64,000 nucleotides of DNA from Bacteroidales bacterium (GTDB lineage Bacteria; Bacteroidota; Bacteroidia; Bacteroidales; F082): positions 62,001 to 126,000 of the forward strand of contig JAFRRS010000004.1 of assembly GCA_017427985.1 (NCBI GenBank). The letters are read 5' to 3'. Positions 52,801 to 60,591 of the stretch are shown in pieces (within the stretch, counting starts at the first letter, position 1; every line of letters starts with the position of its first letter). The notes under the pieces were generated by a model, which saw only the letters and a list, made by a program, of their open reading frames with translations, searched no databases and had not been told where the DNA came from. Both the position numbers and the translations under genes were made by a program.

Positions 52801-55800
52801 GGAGTTGTAAGTTGGATTGTTGACCACTCGTTAGCAACCCAGTTAACATTGCCTGAGTAAACGAGGTCTGCATCTGTTACAGGGATCCAGTCTGTTGCGC
52901 CAGAGAAGCTGGTCTTGTCTGTGTTCACCATGTAGATGTTGAGGTTACGTGAAGCTGCGTTGACTGTAGCAGGCATGAAAGCGATGCTGTTGATTGTGCC
53001 AGCGCCACCGATTTCCTCAGCTGTGTAGATCTGGTCGGTGCATGAGTAGTTGTAGAGGTTGTATGTAGGAACATAGCTGTTTGTTGTTGCGCCTTCACCG
53101 ATGATGACTTCGTCGCGGTTACCCTTGTCGCCTGCTGGCATTGGGTAGATAGCTGAAACACCATACTGGTAGAGACCTGCTTCAACGTTGTTCCAATCGA
53201 AGTCGGCGAGCAATGTGTCTGTTTCATTCTCGCTGAGAAGGATTGAGTCAGCTGGAGTAACTTCACCTTCTTTAAGGATAGCTTTTCTGTAGACTGCATA
53301 GTGGTTGACACCGCGGTCTTTGCTGTTGCCTGACAACTCGACATCGTCAACATTGAGGATGAACATGTCGTTGCAGTTGAAGTGGCGGATAGCAACCCAG
53401 ATGTCCTGGCCTGCGTATGAGCTGAGGTCAACAGTCTTTTCATACCAGTTGCCCTGTGCTCTTGTCTCACCGTCACGGCCGATGCTGTTGATACCTGAAC
53501 CCTTTGATGTCATTGTCCATTCAGCGACTGTTGTGAAGTCTGCTGCTGATGTGTTGCCTGTTGTTGAAACAGCGACACCGTAGTGTTCTGCTGCGTATGA
53601 AGCATCCTGTGCGCATGCCCAGAACTTAATCTGTCCGTATGCAGCCTTCTGTGGTGATACGAGGTAGTTGTCAGGTGTGATAGCTAAGTTGGTTGCATTG
53701 CTGTATGAACCTGAGCAAACCATATCATTTGATGAGTTGTGGCCTGTGCCGGCGAGGCTTGCGCCTGATGCCAAGTAGACACCACCGCATGCTGAACCGA
53801 GGACCCATACATAACCGTCGTTGTTGGCGTCAATATTTGTCCAGCCTTCCATTCCACCGTCGAAGTTGTAGTTCAATGTGCCGACGTTTGTACCGCCGCC
53901 GTTACCACCACCGCTGATGGTTGTTGTCATTGACCATGTCACCTTTGCCGTTGAAGGATCCATCTCTTCTGCATAGACGCTCTTAACCGGGTTGTAGCTC
54001 TCGTGCATTACGAATTCAACTGTTTCTGTTGCATCGTATGCGAGTGTAATAGCTTCGCCATAAGCTGGTTCCATGCCGTCGAGTGTAGCCTTACCAGTGT
54101 AGTTACCGGCTTTAGCTATCATTGTGTAGAAACCTTGACCATCTGTAACAGCCTCGAATGAAACTGAGTTGTTGAACTCGTCTTTACCGCTGAATTTAAC
54201 AGTAACATCGGCTACTGGAGCACCGCTGATAAGTTCTGTAACAGTACCGTTGATTGTACCATAACCTGAAACATTGACGATAACAGGATCTGATAATGAT
54301 GATTCACCTTCACTGTAAACTGCTGAAACAGCCACCTCGTGACCTTCCATGTTGTATGGGAGGTTGCTGAGGTTATATTTGTTTTCAGTAATGAGCTGGT
54401 CGTTAACTTTCACATCACCGTAGTAAAGGTTGAAGCCTTCGAATGTACGGTTGGCAACGCCCTTGCCACCGCAAACGAATGTGGTCTTAGGGATGAAGTT
54501 GCGCTGGTTGAATGTAACTGAAGCTAATGCACTGCTGTTGTAACCTGATGCTGAAGCACCTGTTGCTGTAATACCAGTGAATGTTGCTGACTTGTATGTG
54601 CCTTTCACTATCTCCTGGATACCGACGAGGAGGTTGCCGCCATTATATGAATAAGGTGTATCAAGTTCTATTGTCATTGTTGCGTTGGTGCCATCAAGAT
54701 AGCCTGAGTAAACGATCTGAGCATTAGCTGCTGTGTAGTATGATGACAATGTTGTAGCGTCGACTTCCATCATGTAGACTTCAAATACGTCTGGTGCCCA
54801 AGCTCCTGTTGCTGGTGAGCTGAGGTAGTAAACCAATGATGTGATTTCACCGCCTTCCATCTCTTCGAGCATTTCGGCAGGATAGATTGTTTCGCTTCTT
54901 GTGTAGTAGTCTGCCCAGAGACCATAAACAGGAACGTAGCTGTTGGTCACTGTACCGTCAGCGACTGTGAGTTCACCTGTGAAGCCGCCTGTACCAGCGA
55001 GTTTCCACTTGATGAGAGTGCTTTCGTCTGTGAAGATTTCTGTTTCAGATGCTGTCACGTTGTTAGGAGCGATCAATGTTGAAGTGAAGCCCCATCTTGG
55101 ACCTGTCACTGTACCGTTTGAGTTCTTGACTTTGATCTGCCAGAAATACTGTGTGTTCTGTGTGAGGTTTGTAACAGTGTATGAACCATAGTTTTCATCA
55201 ACAATTGTCCAGTCCTGAGCGACTGTCATGTTGACTGGTGATGTGCCGAACAAAACCTGGTACTGAGCTGCGTTGTCGCCGCCTTCCCATGTGAGTGTCA
55301 CAGGAGCTGCGACATTTGTTGCGAAGTTGGCTGGAGCAATGTTTGTAATCTCAGTTGGAGCTGCAAATTGCTCAACCATACCTTCAACTGTTGTGATGTT
55401 GTCACCTGCAACGATCATGTAGTACTGACCTGCGAGGAGAGTTGCTTCTGTAATTTCACCTGTTATTGATATAGCGACCGGTTCAGATTCTAATGTTGGG
55501 TGGAAATTAGCAACCTTGTTGAAGATGCCGATGAATTCGCCACCTGATACAGAGAACTTAGCGTCTTTTGCAAGAGTGAACTGGTAAACAGCGTCAGCAG
55601 CAGTCTGACCCTGATATCCAAAGTAGTTTGGATGGAGGTCTGCTGGAGTGTGTGAGAATTCAGCAACGCCACTTGTGTATGACAATGAGAGTGTCTTTGC
55701 TGTCTCAACGATGTCAGCTTCACCTGCAGTGTAGTATGTAGCTGTCACAGGGATTGTCACCATGCTCTTGCCGCCTGTGTAGAACAATGTGAATTCTTCT

Positions 55801-56654
55801 GCATAGGTGCCATCGGCTGCGTTTTCGTTGACATCGATTGTGAATTCGAGGCTTTCTTCTGTTGCAAGAACGACATCTTCAATTGCCTGGCTCAATGCGA
55901 ATGGCTCTTGACCTGATGTGTTGCTGATTGTGCCATTGATAGTTGTTTCTTCAGCACCGTTATAGATTGTAACAGCGTATGGTTCCATCCAACCGTTTGT
56001 TGGTCTCACGCCCAAATCAAATGGATTTGGAGTAATAACGAGTTCACCTGTTGGTGTTGGAGGTGTTGGAGGTGTTGGACCGCCTGCTGTGTAGGTGAAG
56101 GTGGTCTTTGGCAGGAAGTTACGCTGTGAGGCTGACACTGACGACAGTGAGCTGTAGTTATAGCCCTGAACACTTGAACCATCAACTGCTTCACCATTCC
56201 ATGAGCATGACACGTATGAACCTGTAACTGTGTTGTAGAAACCAACGAGCAGGTTACCACCCTGATACTCGTATGGTGTAGCAAACACAACGTTCATCAC
56301 ATTGTCAGCAATGCTCAATGGACCTTCATAAACGACTGTGCCAGGACCGGCAAAATCGCTGATTGTAGCTGCTGAAACCTCAGATACGAACACCTGGAAG
56401 TTTGCTGAGCCCCAGCTTGCACTTGCCGTTGCAGCATAGAACGTCATTCCGGTGATTGTGCCGTTTTCCATGTCTGCCAATTCTGCAGCTGGAAACACCA
56501 TCTCACATTTCAGATATGCGTCGGCATAAAAACCGTACACCGGAACGTAGCTATTGGTAGCTGTTCCATCATGAACTGTGAGTTCATCTGCTCTCAGGAA
56601 GCTTGTGCTTCCTAAAAAGAGCACCATCAAAAAGAGAATAAGTTTTTTACTCAT
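49836..56654 (-). CDS. Giant modular T9SS surface protein, paralogue (2272 aa)
   Basis: The signal peptide ends at TSFLRAD. TNSY modules lie at about 23-193, 560-725 and 1180-1352. Each has the pattern TNSYVPVYG, ... TPY.Y.GGNLLVG, with NFLPKTTF or NFIPKTTF closing the first two. An fn3-like domain with YFWQIKVKNSNG lies near 470-540, and a regulatory-like domain (GTINGTVTELISGAPVADVTV) near 800. Cleaved-adhesin domains start at about 928 and 1588 and are nearly identical to each other. A Pro/Gly linker (PTPGPGPTPP) precedes the second. A propeller-like region (FITSFNAAEGGQYGIATDGE onward) spans about 1797-2030, and the T9SS signal begins near 2199 (AIYPNPTSGDVNIK). Its architecture parallels the downstream giant gene, 114 bp away. 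Confidence 0.88.
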   Translation of the reverse strand: MSKKLILFLMVLFLGSTSFLRADELTVHDGTATNSYVPVYGFYADAYLKCEMVFPAAELADMENGTITGMTFYAATASASWGSANFQVFVSEVSAATISDFAGPGTVVYEGPLSIADNVMNVVFATPYEYQGGNLLVGFYNTVTGSYVSCSWNGEAVDGSSVQGYNYSSLSSVSASQRNFLPKTTFTYTAGGPTPPTPPTPTGELVITPNPFDLGVRPTNGWMEPYAVTIYNGAEETTINGTISNTSGQEPFALSQAIEDVVLATEESLEFTIDVNENAADGTYAEEFTLFYTGGKSMVTIPVTATYYTAGEADIVETAKTLSLSYTSGVAEFSHTPADLHPNYFGYQGQTAADAVYQFTLAKDAKFSVSGGEFIGIFNKVANFHPTLESEPVAISITGEITEATLLAGQYYMIVAGDNITTVEGMVEQFAAPTEITNIAPANFATNVAAPVTLTWEGGDNAAQYQVLFGTSPVNMTVAQDWTIVDENYGSYTVTNLTQNTQYFWQIKVKNSNGTVTGPRWGFTSTLIAPNNVTASETEIFTDESTLIKWKLAGTGGFTGELTVADGTVTNSYVPVYGLWADYYTRSETIYPAEMLEEMEGGEITSLVYYLSSPATGAWAPDVFEVYMMEVDATTLSSYYTAANAQIVYSGYLDGTNATMTIELDTPYSYNGGNLLVGIQEIVKGTYKSATFTGITATGASASGYNSSALASVTFNQRNFIPKTTFVCGGKGVANRTFEGFNLYYGDVKVNDQLITENKYNLSNLPYNMEGHEVAVSAVYSEGESSLSDPVIVNVSGYGTINGTVTELISGAPVADVTVKFSGKDEFNNSVSFEAVTDGQGFYTMIAKAGNYTGKATLDGMEPAYGEAITLAYDATETVEFVMHESYNPVKSVYAEEMDPSTAKVTWSMTTTISGGGNGGGTNVGTLNYNFDGGMEGWTNIDANNDGYVWVLGSACGGVYLASGASLAGTGHNSSNDMVCSGSYSNATNLAITPDNYLVSPQKAAYGQIKFWACAQDASYAAEHYGVAVSTTGNTSAADFTTVAEWTMTSKGSGINSIGRDGETRAQGNWYEKTVDLSSYAGQDIWVAIRHFNCNDMFILNVDDVELSGNSKDRGVNHYAVYRKAILKEGEVTPADSILLSENETDTLLADFDWNNVEAGLYQYGVSAIYPMPAGDKGNRDEVIIGEGATTNSYVPTYNLYNYSCTDQIYTAEEIGGAGTINSIAFMPATVNAASRNLNIYMVNTDKTSFSGATDWIPVTDADLVYSGNVNWVANEWSTIQLTTPFSFDGTNLCIVVNDLTGSWTTSNQYYVFNAADQAIRIYQDAAAYNPAAPGNGTVLNVKNQIKLDITYGGGGQGGNDNPVTPITWSNVLPKDMETTVTVNGHVTIGSVEGATATFTNNFENLVITGELDENGTVTLEGFRKGEYTVTVELEGFESTIVEEEVSIWDETTLDAYFTEIFAPVDELVVSGTGYARWTNVIPQDRVAEKYSVKLNNVYQGETTDNYMQLDVTNLTVGQTYTAAVAVIYTTGMSAYTEATFTLVDCSSLTTQVEDLEGYANCTEVVLAWNGGTPTPGPGPTPPTPTPPTGETTTFDDGTMQGWTTIDANNDGYNWVLGSQIGGIYLASGASLAGSGHNSSADLVCSGSFSNATGAAITPDNYLVSPAKAEYTGISFYACAQDASYAAEHYGVAVSTTGNTSGADFTTIAEWTMTAKSSGANSIGRDGKSRAQGSWYEKTVDLSAYAGQEIWVAIRHFNCNDMFILNVDDITLGVPQTKRAYADAEVSGTNIATEPAREMWDFITSFNAAEGGQYGIATDGEFFYTSNWGYSSAAHNFWKYDQNGNQIEGFEIAGCGTLRGMAYDGDYFYGVANAATVYCVDLANHALVSTFTTSYGAMRCITYDPVRDGFWVVGNWSGNLTLIDRTGAIQQVGPEPSSASDVAYYKDANGEEHVYVFCQPSSNCLLYDYNITTGVYSSSPILDFSSNTPGCSGSSGGCFVGNYNGMTCFFGNSQQSPNLIGIYELGAAGPSGGSTSDITPNKFNIFRDGEVIGATADSYYVFEAEDFNEHVYEVIFVDANYNFSCPAEVTVAAGTVASVTDLDYEFNDPAMTLTWNGIAESYKIWAGIADMSTGVVTLDVVGETTDMTFTIDNIGTEAGYYVFVVQSVTGECESDLNEELANNNYVLYQYDLVPENEIVSAIYPNPTSGDVNIKAEAMKHISVYNAMGQMVYDQDVDTDEMILNMGQYESGVYMINIVTENGTSVKRITVTK

Positions 56655-56738
56655 AATTTGAATGATTTTGTTAATAAAATTTGTTAATTGTCTTCTATTT
56701 TTAAAGTTTGAACCTTATTTTTTCACAATTTTAACTCG

Positions 56739-56746
56739 CAAATATA
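56739..56746 (-). promoter_or_regulatory. -7 promoter box for the giant surface-protein genes
   Basis: TATATTTG on the minus strand, 84 nt before ATG 56654. It implies a longer leader (about 80 nt) than other genes here, room for post-transcriptional control. No comparable box precedes the second giant gene. Confidence 0.55.
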
Positions 56747-56808
56747 CGGACTTTTTTAATACGCGTGCGTGTTTTTTTCATTTTTTTATCAACATACCTG
56801 CAAATTTT

Positions 56809-58320
56809 TTATCCGACGTGGATATTTTCTTTCACAAGTTTCATGATTTTTTCCTCGTCATTGCCTAATTCTGCACGCAAATTCGCGTCGTTGAAGTTTC
56901 TGAGGTACTTGATGAGGTAATCGATGATGTTGTCTGAGAAAACGCCTTTTGCTGTGTAGATAACTCTGTCTTTTTCAAGCTCTTCGGCTGCTCTTACGCA
57001 TGAATCCGGGAGTTGTTCGAGAGCTTCTGCCACCGCCTTGTTTTTGTCGTCGTGGATGTTCACGCCGAGACCCACGTAGGTCTTTTCCGCCACTTTGAGG
57101 GCATCGGGGTGTTCCATGCCGTAGCGAGCCGCCGCGCACAGTGCCGCCATGAGCAGATAGAGGTCTGCGCAACCGTCTGAGGCTCTCCACTCAAAGGTTT
57201 GCTTGTCGCTGAAGTCGCGATTTGACGCTTTTTCAAGCGGGTTGCAGTTGGCGAGCATGTCTTTTCCGTTGCTGATCCAGCCGAGAGGCACGCGCACCAA
57301 GGCGCTGCGGTTTGAGAACGACCAGCAGAGCGATGTCGGGGCTTCCTGATGTGGCACTAAGCGCATGAATGACAACGGGTTAGGGTTGCCGAATGCCGGC
57401 AATGACGTACCTGCCATCATATAGCCTGCGATAGCTTTCTTTGCGTAGTCGGTGAGCTCGCCGTTTCTCACCATGACAGACTTGCCGTTCTTGGTGAACT
57501 TGCAGTGTACGTGGAGACCGCTTCCAGCCTTGCCCACTGTGATCTTCGGGGCGAAGGTGATGGTGACGCCGTACTGGTATGCCAACTGGCGCATAATCCA
57601 TTTAGCCACAACGAGTTGGTCGGCTGCGTCTTCGATATTTGTAGGCAAGAACTCTATCTCATTCTGTTCATAAATCTTGCCGTCTTTGGTGAAGTTTCCG
57701 ACTTCCGAATGGCCGTATTTGATGAGGCCGCCAGCCTGAGCTATGAGGCGCATGGCTTCCACACGGTAATCGGTGAACTTGTTAAACGGTGCGCTCTCGT
57801 GATAGCCTTTCTGGTCAGGCACTTCATAAGTCTCCTCGTCGTCGGCGATGATATAGTATTCGAGTTCTCCCATCGTCTCCATCTTGAGGCCTGTGGTGTG
57901 TTGGAACACTGTGTGAGCCTTGTGGAGGATATACTCCGGTGAGCTCTCGAACGGTTCTCCGTCGCGGTTGTAGAACGAGCATAGGATGTCGACCGTCGGG
58001 ATTTCGGTGAACGGGTTACGGAAGGCGGTCCTGAACTTCGGCATGACGTAGAGGTCCGATTTTCCTGCTTCGATGAACGGGAAGAGGCTCGAGCCGTCGA
58101 CGCGTTCTCCTGCCGAGAGTATGTTGTCGAGGTGTTCGAGGCTGTGGATCACGAAGTTAAGGGTTTTAAGGCGTCCGTCCCATCCGCAGTAATGAAAGTT
58201 AATAAATTCCACTTGATTTTCTTCACAATAGCGCATGATGTCGAGCTTTGTGAACTCTGCTGCCGGTTTCTGGAGAAAGCGAACCAGCAGGTTGGGATTC
58301 ATCTGAATTCTTGCGTCCAT
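56809..58320 (-). CDS. glnA: Glutamine synthetase
   Basis: 503 residues from ATG 58320 (MDARIQMNPNLL). An earlier in-frame Met at 58344 falls inside the promoter box 58342-58349. GS features include DGSSLFPFIEAGKSDLYVMP (the DGSS loop), the active-site Glu in ETMGELEYYI, NEIEF, GKAGSGLHVH, and NRSALVRVPL with the substrate Arg. FEWRASDGCADLYLLMAALCAA follows. The enzyme makes glutamine from glutamate, ammonia and ATP. Length and the RSALVRVP text fit the GSI-like form found in Bacteroidales. It is transcribed alone. Confidence 0.93.
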   Translation of the reverse strand: MDARIQMNPNLLVRFLQKPAAEFTKLDIMRYCEENQVEFINFHYCGWDGRLKTLNFVIHSLEHLDNILSAGERVDGSSLFPFIEAGKSDLYVMPKFRTAFRNPFTEIPTVDILCSFYNRDGEPFESSPEYILHKAHTVFQHTTGLKMETMGELEYYIIADDEETYEVPDQKGYHESAPFNKFTDYRVEAMRLIAQAGGLIKYGHSEVGNFTKDGKIYEQNEIEFLPTNIEDAADQLVVAKWIMRQLAYQYGVTITFAPKITVGKAGSGLHVHCKFTKNGKSVMVRNGELTDYAKKAIAGYMMAGTSLPAFGNPNPLSFMRLVPHQEAPTSLCWSFSNRSALVRVPLGWISNGKDMLANCNPLEKASNRDFSDKQTFEWRASDGCADLYLLMAALCAAARYGMEHPDALKVAEKTYVGLGVNIHDDKNKAVAEALEQLPDSCVRAAEELEKDRVIYTAKGVFSDNIIDYLIKYLRNFNDANLRAELGNDEEKIMKLVKENIHVG

Positions 58321-58341
58321 GATAAAAACTATTAGGACTGG

Positions 58342-58349
58342 CAAAGGTA
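58342..58349 (-). promoter_or_regulatory. -7 promoter box for glutamine synthetase
   Basis: TACCTTTG on the minus strand, about 22 nt before ATG 58320. Confidence 0.55.
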
Positions 58350-58405
58350 CGGCAAAAAACTATACGCGCGACAATTTTTTCAACAATTTTATCAACAATG
58401 AGAAA

Positions 58406-58506
58406 AGTTAGTCAGTTAGTCAGTTAATCAGTTAGTCGGTTAGACTGGACAATCAAAAAAATGAACAACTGAATAACTGAACAACTGAACAACTGATTAA
58501 CTGATT
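58406..58506. repeat. Inverted arrays of the AACTGATT octamer
   Basis: Five octamers read AGTTAGTC/AGTTAATC (58406-58445), followed after a 21-bp gap by five in the opposite sense, AACTGAAT/AACTGAAC/AACTGATT (58467-58506). The two halves can form a long hairpin. The TAA stop of meaB (58505-58507) lies in the last unit. Confidence 0.75.
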
Positions 58507-59611
58507 AGTGCTGATAAAGTTCAAGAAGGCGTCTTGCTCCTTCGTAGGCGCTGATTTTTTTGTCTTTGACGTTGTTCTCGACGATACCGAGCCAGTTTTT
58601 GATTTTTTCGTTCTCGTAGAAGTTGGATTTCAGGGTGTTTTCGATGGTGTCGAGCATCATCTGGACGTCCTGGCGGGCGCGTTTTTCGTCGAGATAGCCT
58701 GATTTTTTGATATTTTCGACGTGGGTTAGCACCATGTTCCAGACCTCTGGCACGTTGTAGTGTGTCATGGCGGAGCATGTTGTCACCTTCACTTCCTGTC
58801 CCGATTCGGAAGGCGGGAACAGATGCACGGCATTGCGTATCTCGGCGGCGGCGCGGTTGGCGCGGTTCACATTGTCGCCGTCGGCTTTGTTGACGACGAT
58901 GCCGTCAGCCATCTCCATGATGCCGCGTTTGATGCCCTGCAGCTCGTCGCCGGCACCGCCGATAAGCACGAGAAGAAAGTAATCGACCATGGAATATACG
59001 GCTGTCTCGCTCTGTCCGACACCGACAGTTTCGACGATGATGGTGTCGAAACCGGCAGCCTCACAGAGGATGATAGCCTCGCGTGTCTTGCGTGCCACGC
59101 CGCCCAATGTGCCTGCCGACGCTGACGGTCGGATGTAGGCGTTACGCTGCTGCGACAGTTCTTCCATGCGCGTCTTGTCGCCGAGGATCGAGCCCTTGGA
59201 ACGCTGCGAGCTCGGGTCTATGGCGAGCACGGCTACACGTTTGTCCTGACGGCACAGCTCCATGCCGAGAGCCTCGATGAAGGTGCTTTTTCCGGCTCCC
59301 GGGACACCAGTGATACCAAGACGGAGCGCCTTCCCGCTATGAGGAATACACTCCGCTATGATTTCCTGCGCAAGTTTCTGGTGAGCAGGCAATGAGCTCT
59401 CAACCAATGTGATAGCCTTGCTCAATATGGTGATGTCTCCGGCAAGTATGCCGTCGACATATTCTTTCAACGGAAGGAGCTGCTGACGGCTGAGCATCAG
59501 TCGTTCCAACGCCTTAGGGTTAACCTGCACTGCAGGCTGGTCGCTGCCAGTCACCTGCAATGCAGATTCCCATTCGTGCTTCTGATTTTCAAAATGTTCA
59601 TTTTCTACCAT
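58505..59611 (-). CDS. meaB: MeaB/ArgK-type GTPase, chaperone of methylmalonyl-CoA mutase
   Basis: 368 residues. Walker A GVPGAGKST lies at about 102-110, followed by LAIDPSSQRSKGSILGDKTRM, the characteristic RPSASAGTLGGVARKTRE, ETVGVGQSE and VVNKADGDN. The C-terminal dimerisation helix follows. MeaB protects and reloads the B12-dependent mutase in the propionate/succinate pathway; the mutase genes are not in this window. The -7 box (59616-59623) is so close that transcription should begin at or beside the ATG, so the mRNA may be leaderless. Confidence 0.95.
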   Translation of the reverse strand: MVENEHFENQKHEWESALQVTGSDQPAVQVNPKALERLMLSRQQLLPLKEYVDGILAGDITILSKAITLVESSLPAHQKLAQEIIAECIPHSGKALRLGITGVPGAGKSTFIEALGMELCRQDKRVAVLAIDPSSQRSKGSILGDKTRMEELSQQRNAYIRPSASAGTLGGVARKTREAIILCEAAGFDTIIVETVGVGQSETAVYSMVDYFLLVLIGGAGDELQGIKRGIMEMADGIVVNKADGDNVNRANRAAAEIRNAVHLFPPSESGQEVKVTTCSAMTHYNVPEVWNMVLTHVENIKKSGYLDEKRARQDVQMMLDTIENTLKSNFYENEKIKNWLGIVENNVKDKKISAYEGARRLLELYQH

Positions 59612-59615
59612 GTGG

Positions 59616-59623
59616 CAAAAATA
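59616..59623 (-). promoter_or_regulatory. -7 promoter box for meaB
   Basis: TATTTTTG on the minus strand, only 4 bp before the A of the start codon at 59611. Confidence 0.5.
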
Positions 59624-59649
59624 AACATTTTTTGGTCACGAAATATCTT

Positions 59650-60438
59650 TTAGTCAAAATTAAATCCGAAACCGATTGTCATCTGGTACATATCGCTTAA
59701 ATCGCCCCAGCTGTCTGTCACTTTGAAAAAGTCGGTAAGTCCAAATCTTGCAAAAATGACACCGTCGTCACCGGCGATGGAAATCAGGGCGTTCAAGCCA
59801 ACAGGATTGTAGTCGAGGCTGTTGGTGACGAGATGTTTTGAGCCGCCGTATCTTGCGAATGAGCGGACACCGAAGCGCCATTCGGCTTCAACACCAGCTG
59901 CTATTGCCAAAGGTGTGCCGTCGATATCCCACTGAACCTGCATCAAAACAGGGAGGCGCAAACTCCAGTAACGCAAGAAGCTTCTGTGAGCTAAATTGTT
60001 TACCGGACCGTTGCCTTCTTCTGACGAATAAGCGTTCAACGACTGGAGATAAGCTTTTCCTTCTTCATCAAGTCTCAAAACTCGATCGTGTGAAAAATAG
60101 TTGTAGCTGTTGCTGATACCGAGACCCCAAGCCATTCCGAAATGACCGCTTTTTTCCATAAAAATGGTATGCTGATTATAAGTACCCCATTCGAATGATG
60201 ATGAACGAAGTGGCATGTGTGCCTCAGGACCAAAAGGACCACTGTACAAATTCAGTTTGCCATAGTACAAATCCGGAAGAGTCTGATGAAGCTCGCTTTT
60301 GAAAATCTTCTGGACGATGGTAACTTTTTCGTCGCCATTGTTACCTTCTCTGATAATAACTGTTTTTTCTGTCTTCTGTGCGGATAAGCTTGCTGTTGCG
60401 AACAGCATGAAAGCTGCAAAAAGTAAATGTTTCTTCAT
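59650..60438 (-). CDS. Outer-membrane beta-barrel protein, unknown function
   Basis: 262 residues from ATG 60438 (MKKHLLFAAFMLFATASLSAQ, a clear signal peptide). The upstream in-frame Met at 60513 is excluded by the promoter box at 60472-60479. After a short charged stretch (KTVIIREGNNGDEKVTIVQK) come long amphipathic strands (GMAWGLGISNSYNYF, GVEAEWRFGVRSFARYGG), with a terminal strand YQMTIGFGFNFD. This is an outer-membrane barrel of the OMP_b-brl type. The substrate is not recognisable. Confidence 0.6.
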   Translation of the reverse strand: MKKHLLFAAFMLFATASLSAQKTEKTVIIREGNNGDEKVTIVQKIFKSELHQTLPDLYYGKLNLYSGPFGPEAHMPLRSSSFEWGTYNQHTIFMEKSGHFGMAWGLGISNSYNYFSHDRVLRLDEEGKAYLQSLNAYSSEEGNGPVNNLAHRSFLRYWSLRLPVLMQVQWDIDGTPLAIAAGVEAEWRFGVRSFARYGGSKHLVTNSLDYNPVGLNALISIAGDDGVIFARFGLTDFFKVTDSWGDLSDMYQMTIGFGFNFD

Positions 60439-60471
60439 ATTTTTTATGTTAATCAATTCAATTACAGAACG

Positions 60472-60479
60472 CAAAATTA
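60472..60479 (-). promoter_or_regulatory. -7 promoter box for the barrel gene
   Basis: TAATTTTG on the minus strand, 33 nt before ATG 60438. Confidence 0.5.
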
Positions 60480-60545
60480 TGGATTTTGCTGCATAGTTTG
60501 AAAAAAAATTCAAAACATTTTTAATACGTTTGTTTCGGAATAGGG

Positions 60546-60565
60546 AGACGGATTATCATCCGTCT
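60546..60565. repeat. AGACGGAT hairpin, copy 2
   Basis: AGACGGAT / ATCCGTCT with loop TATC, flanked by GGG and CTACA. It lies between the tolC-like gene stop (60592) and the barrel promoter, and may mark the end of the efflux operon transcript. Confidence 0.7.
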
Positions 60566-60591
60566 CTACAATAAATCAAATATTATTTAAA

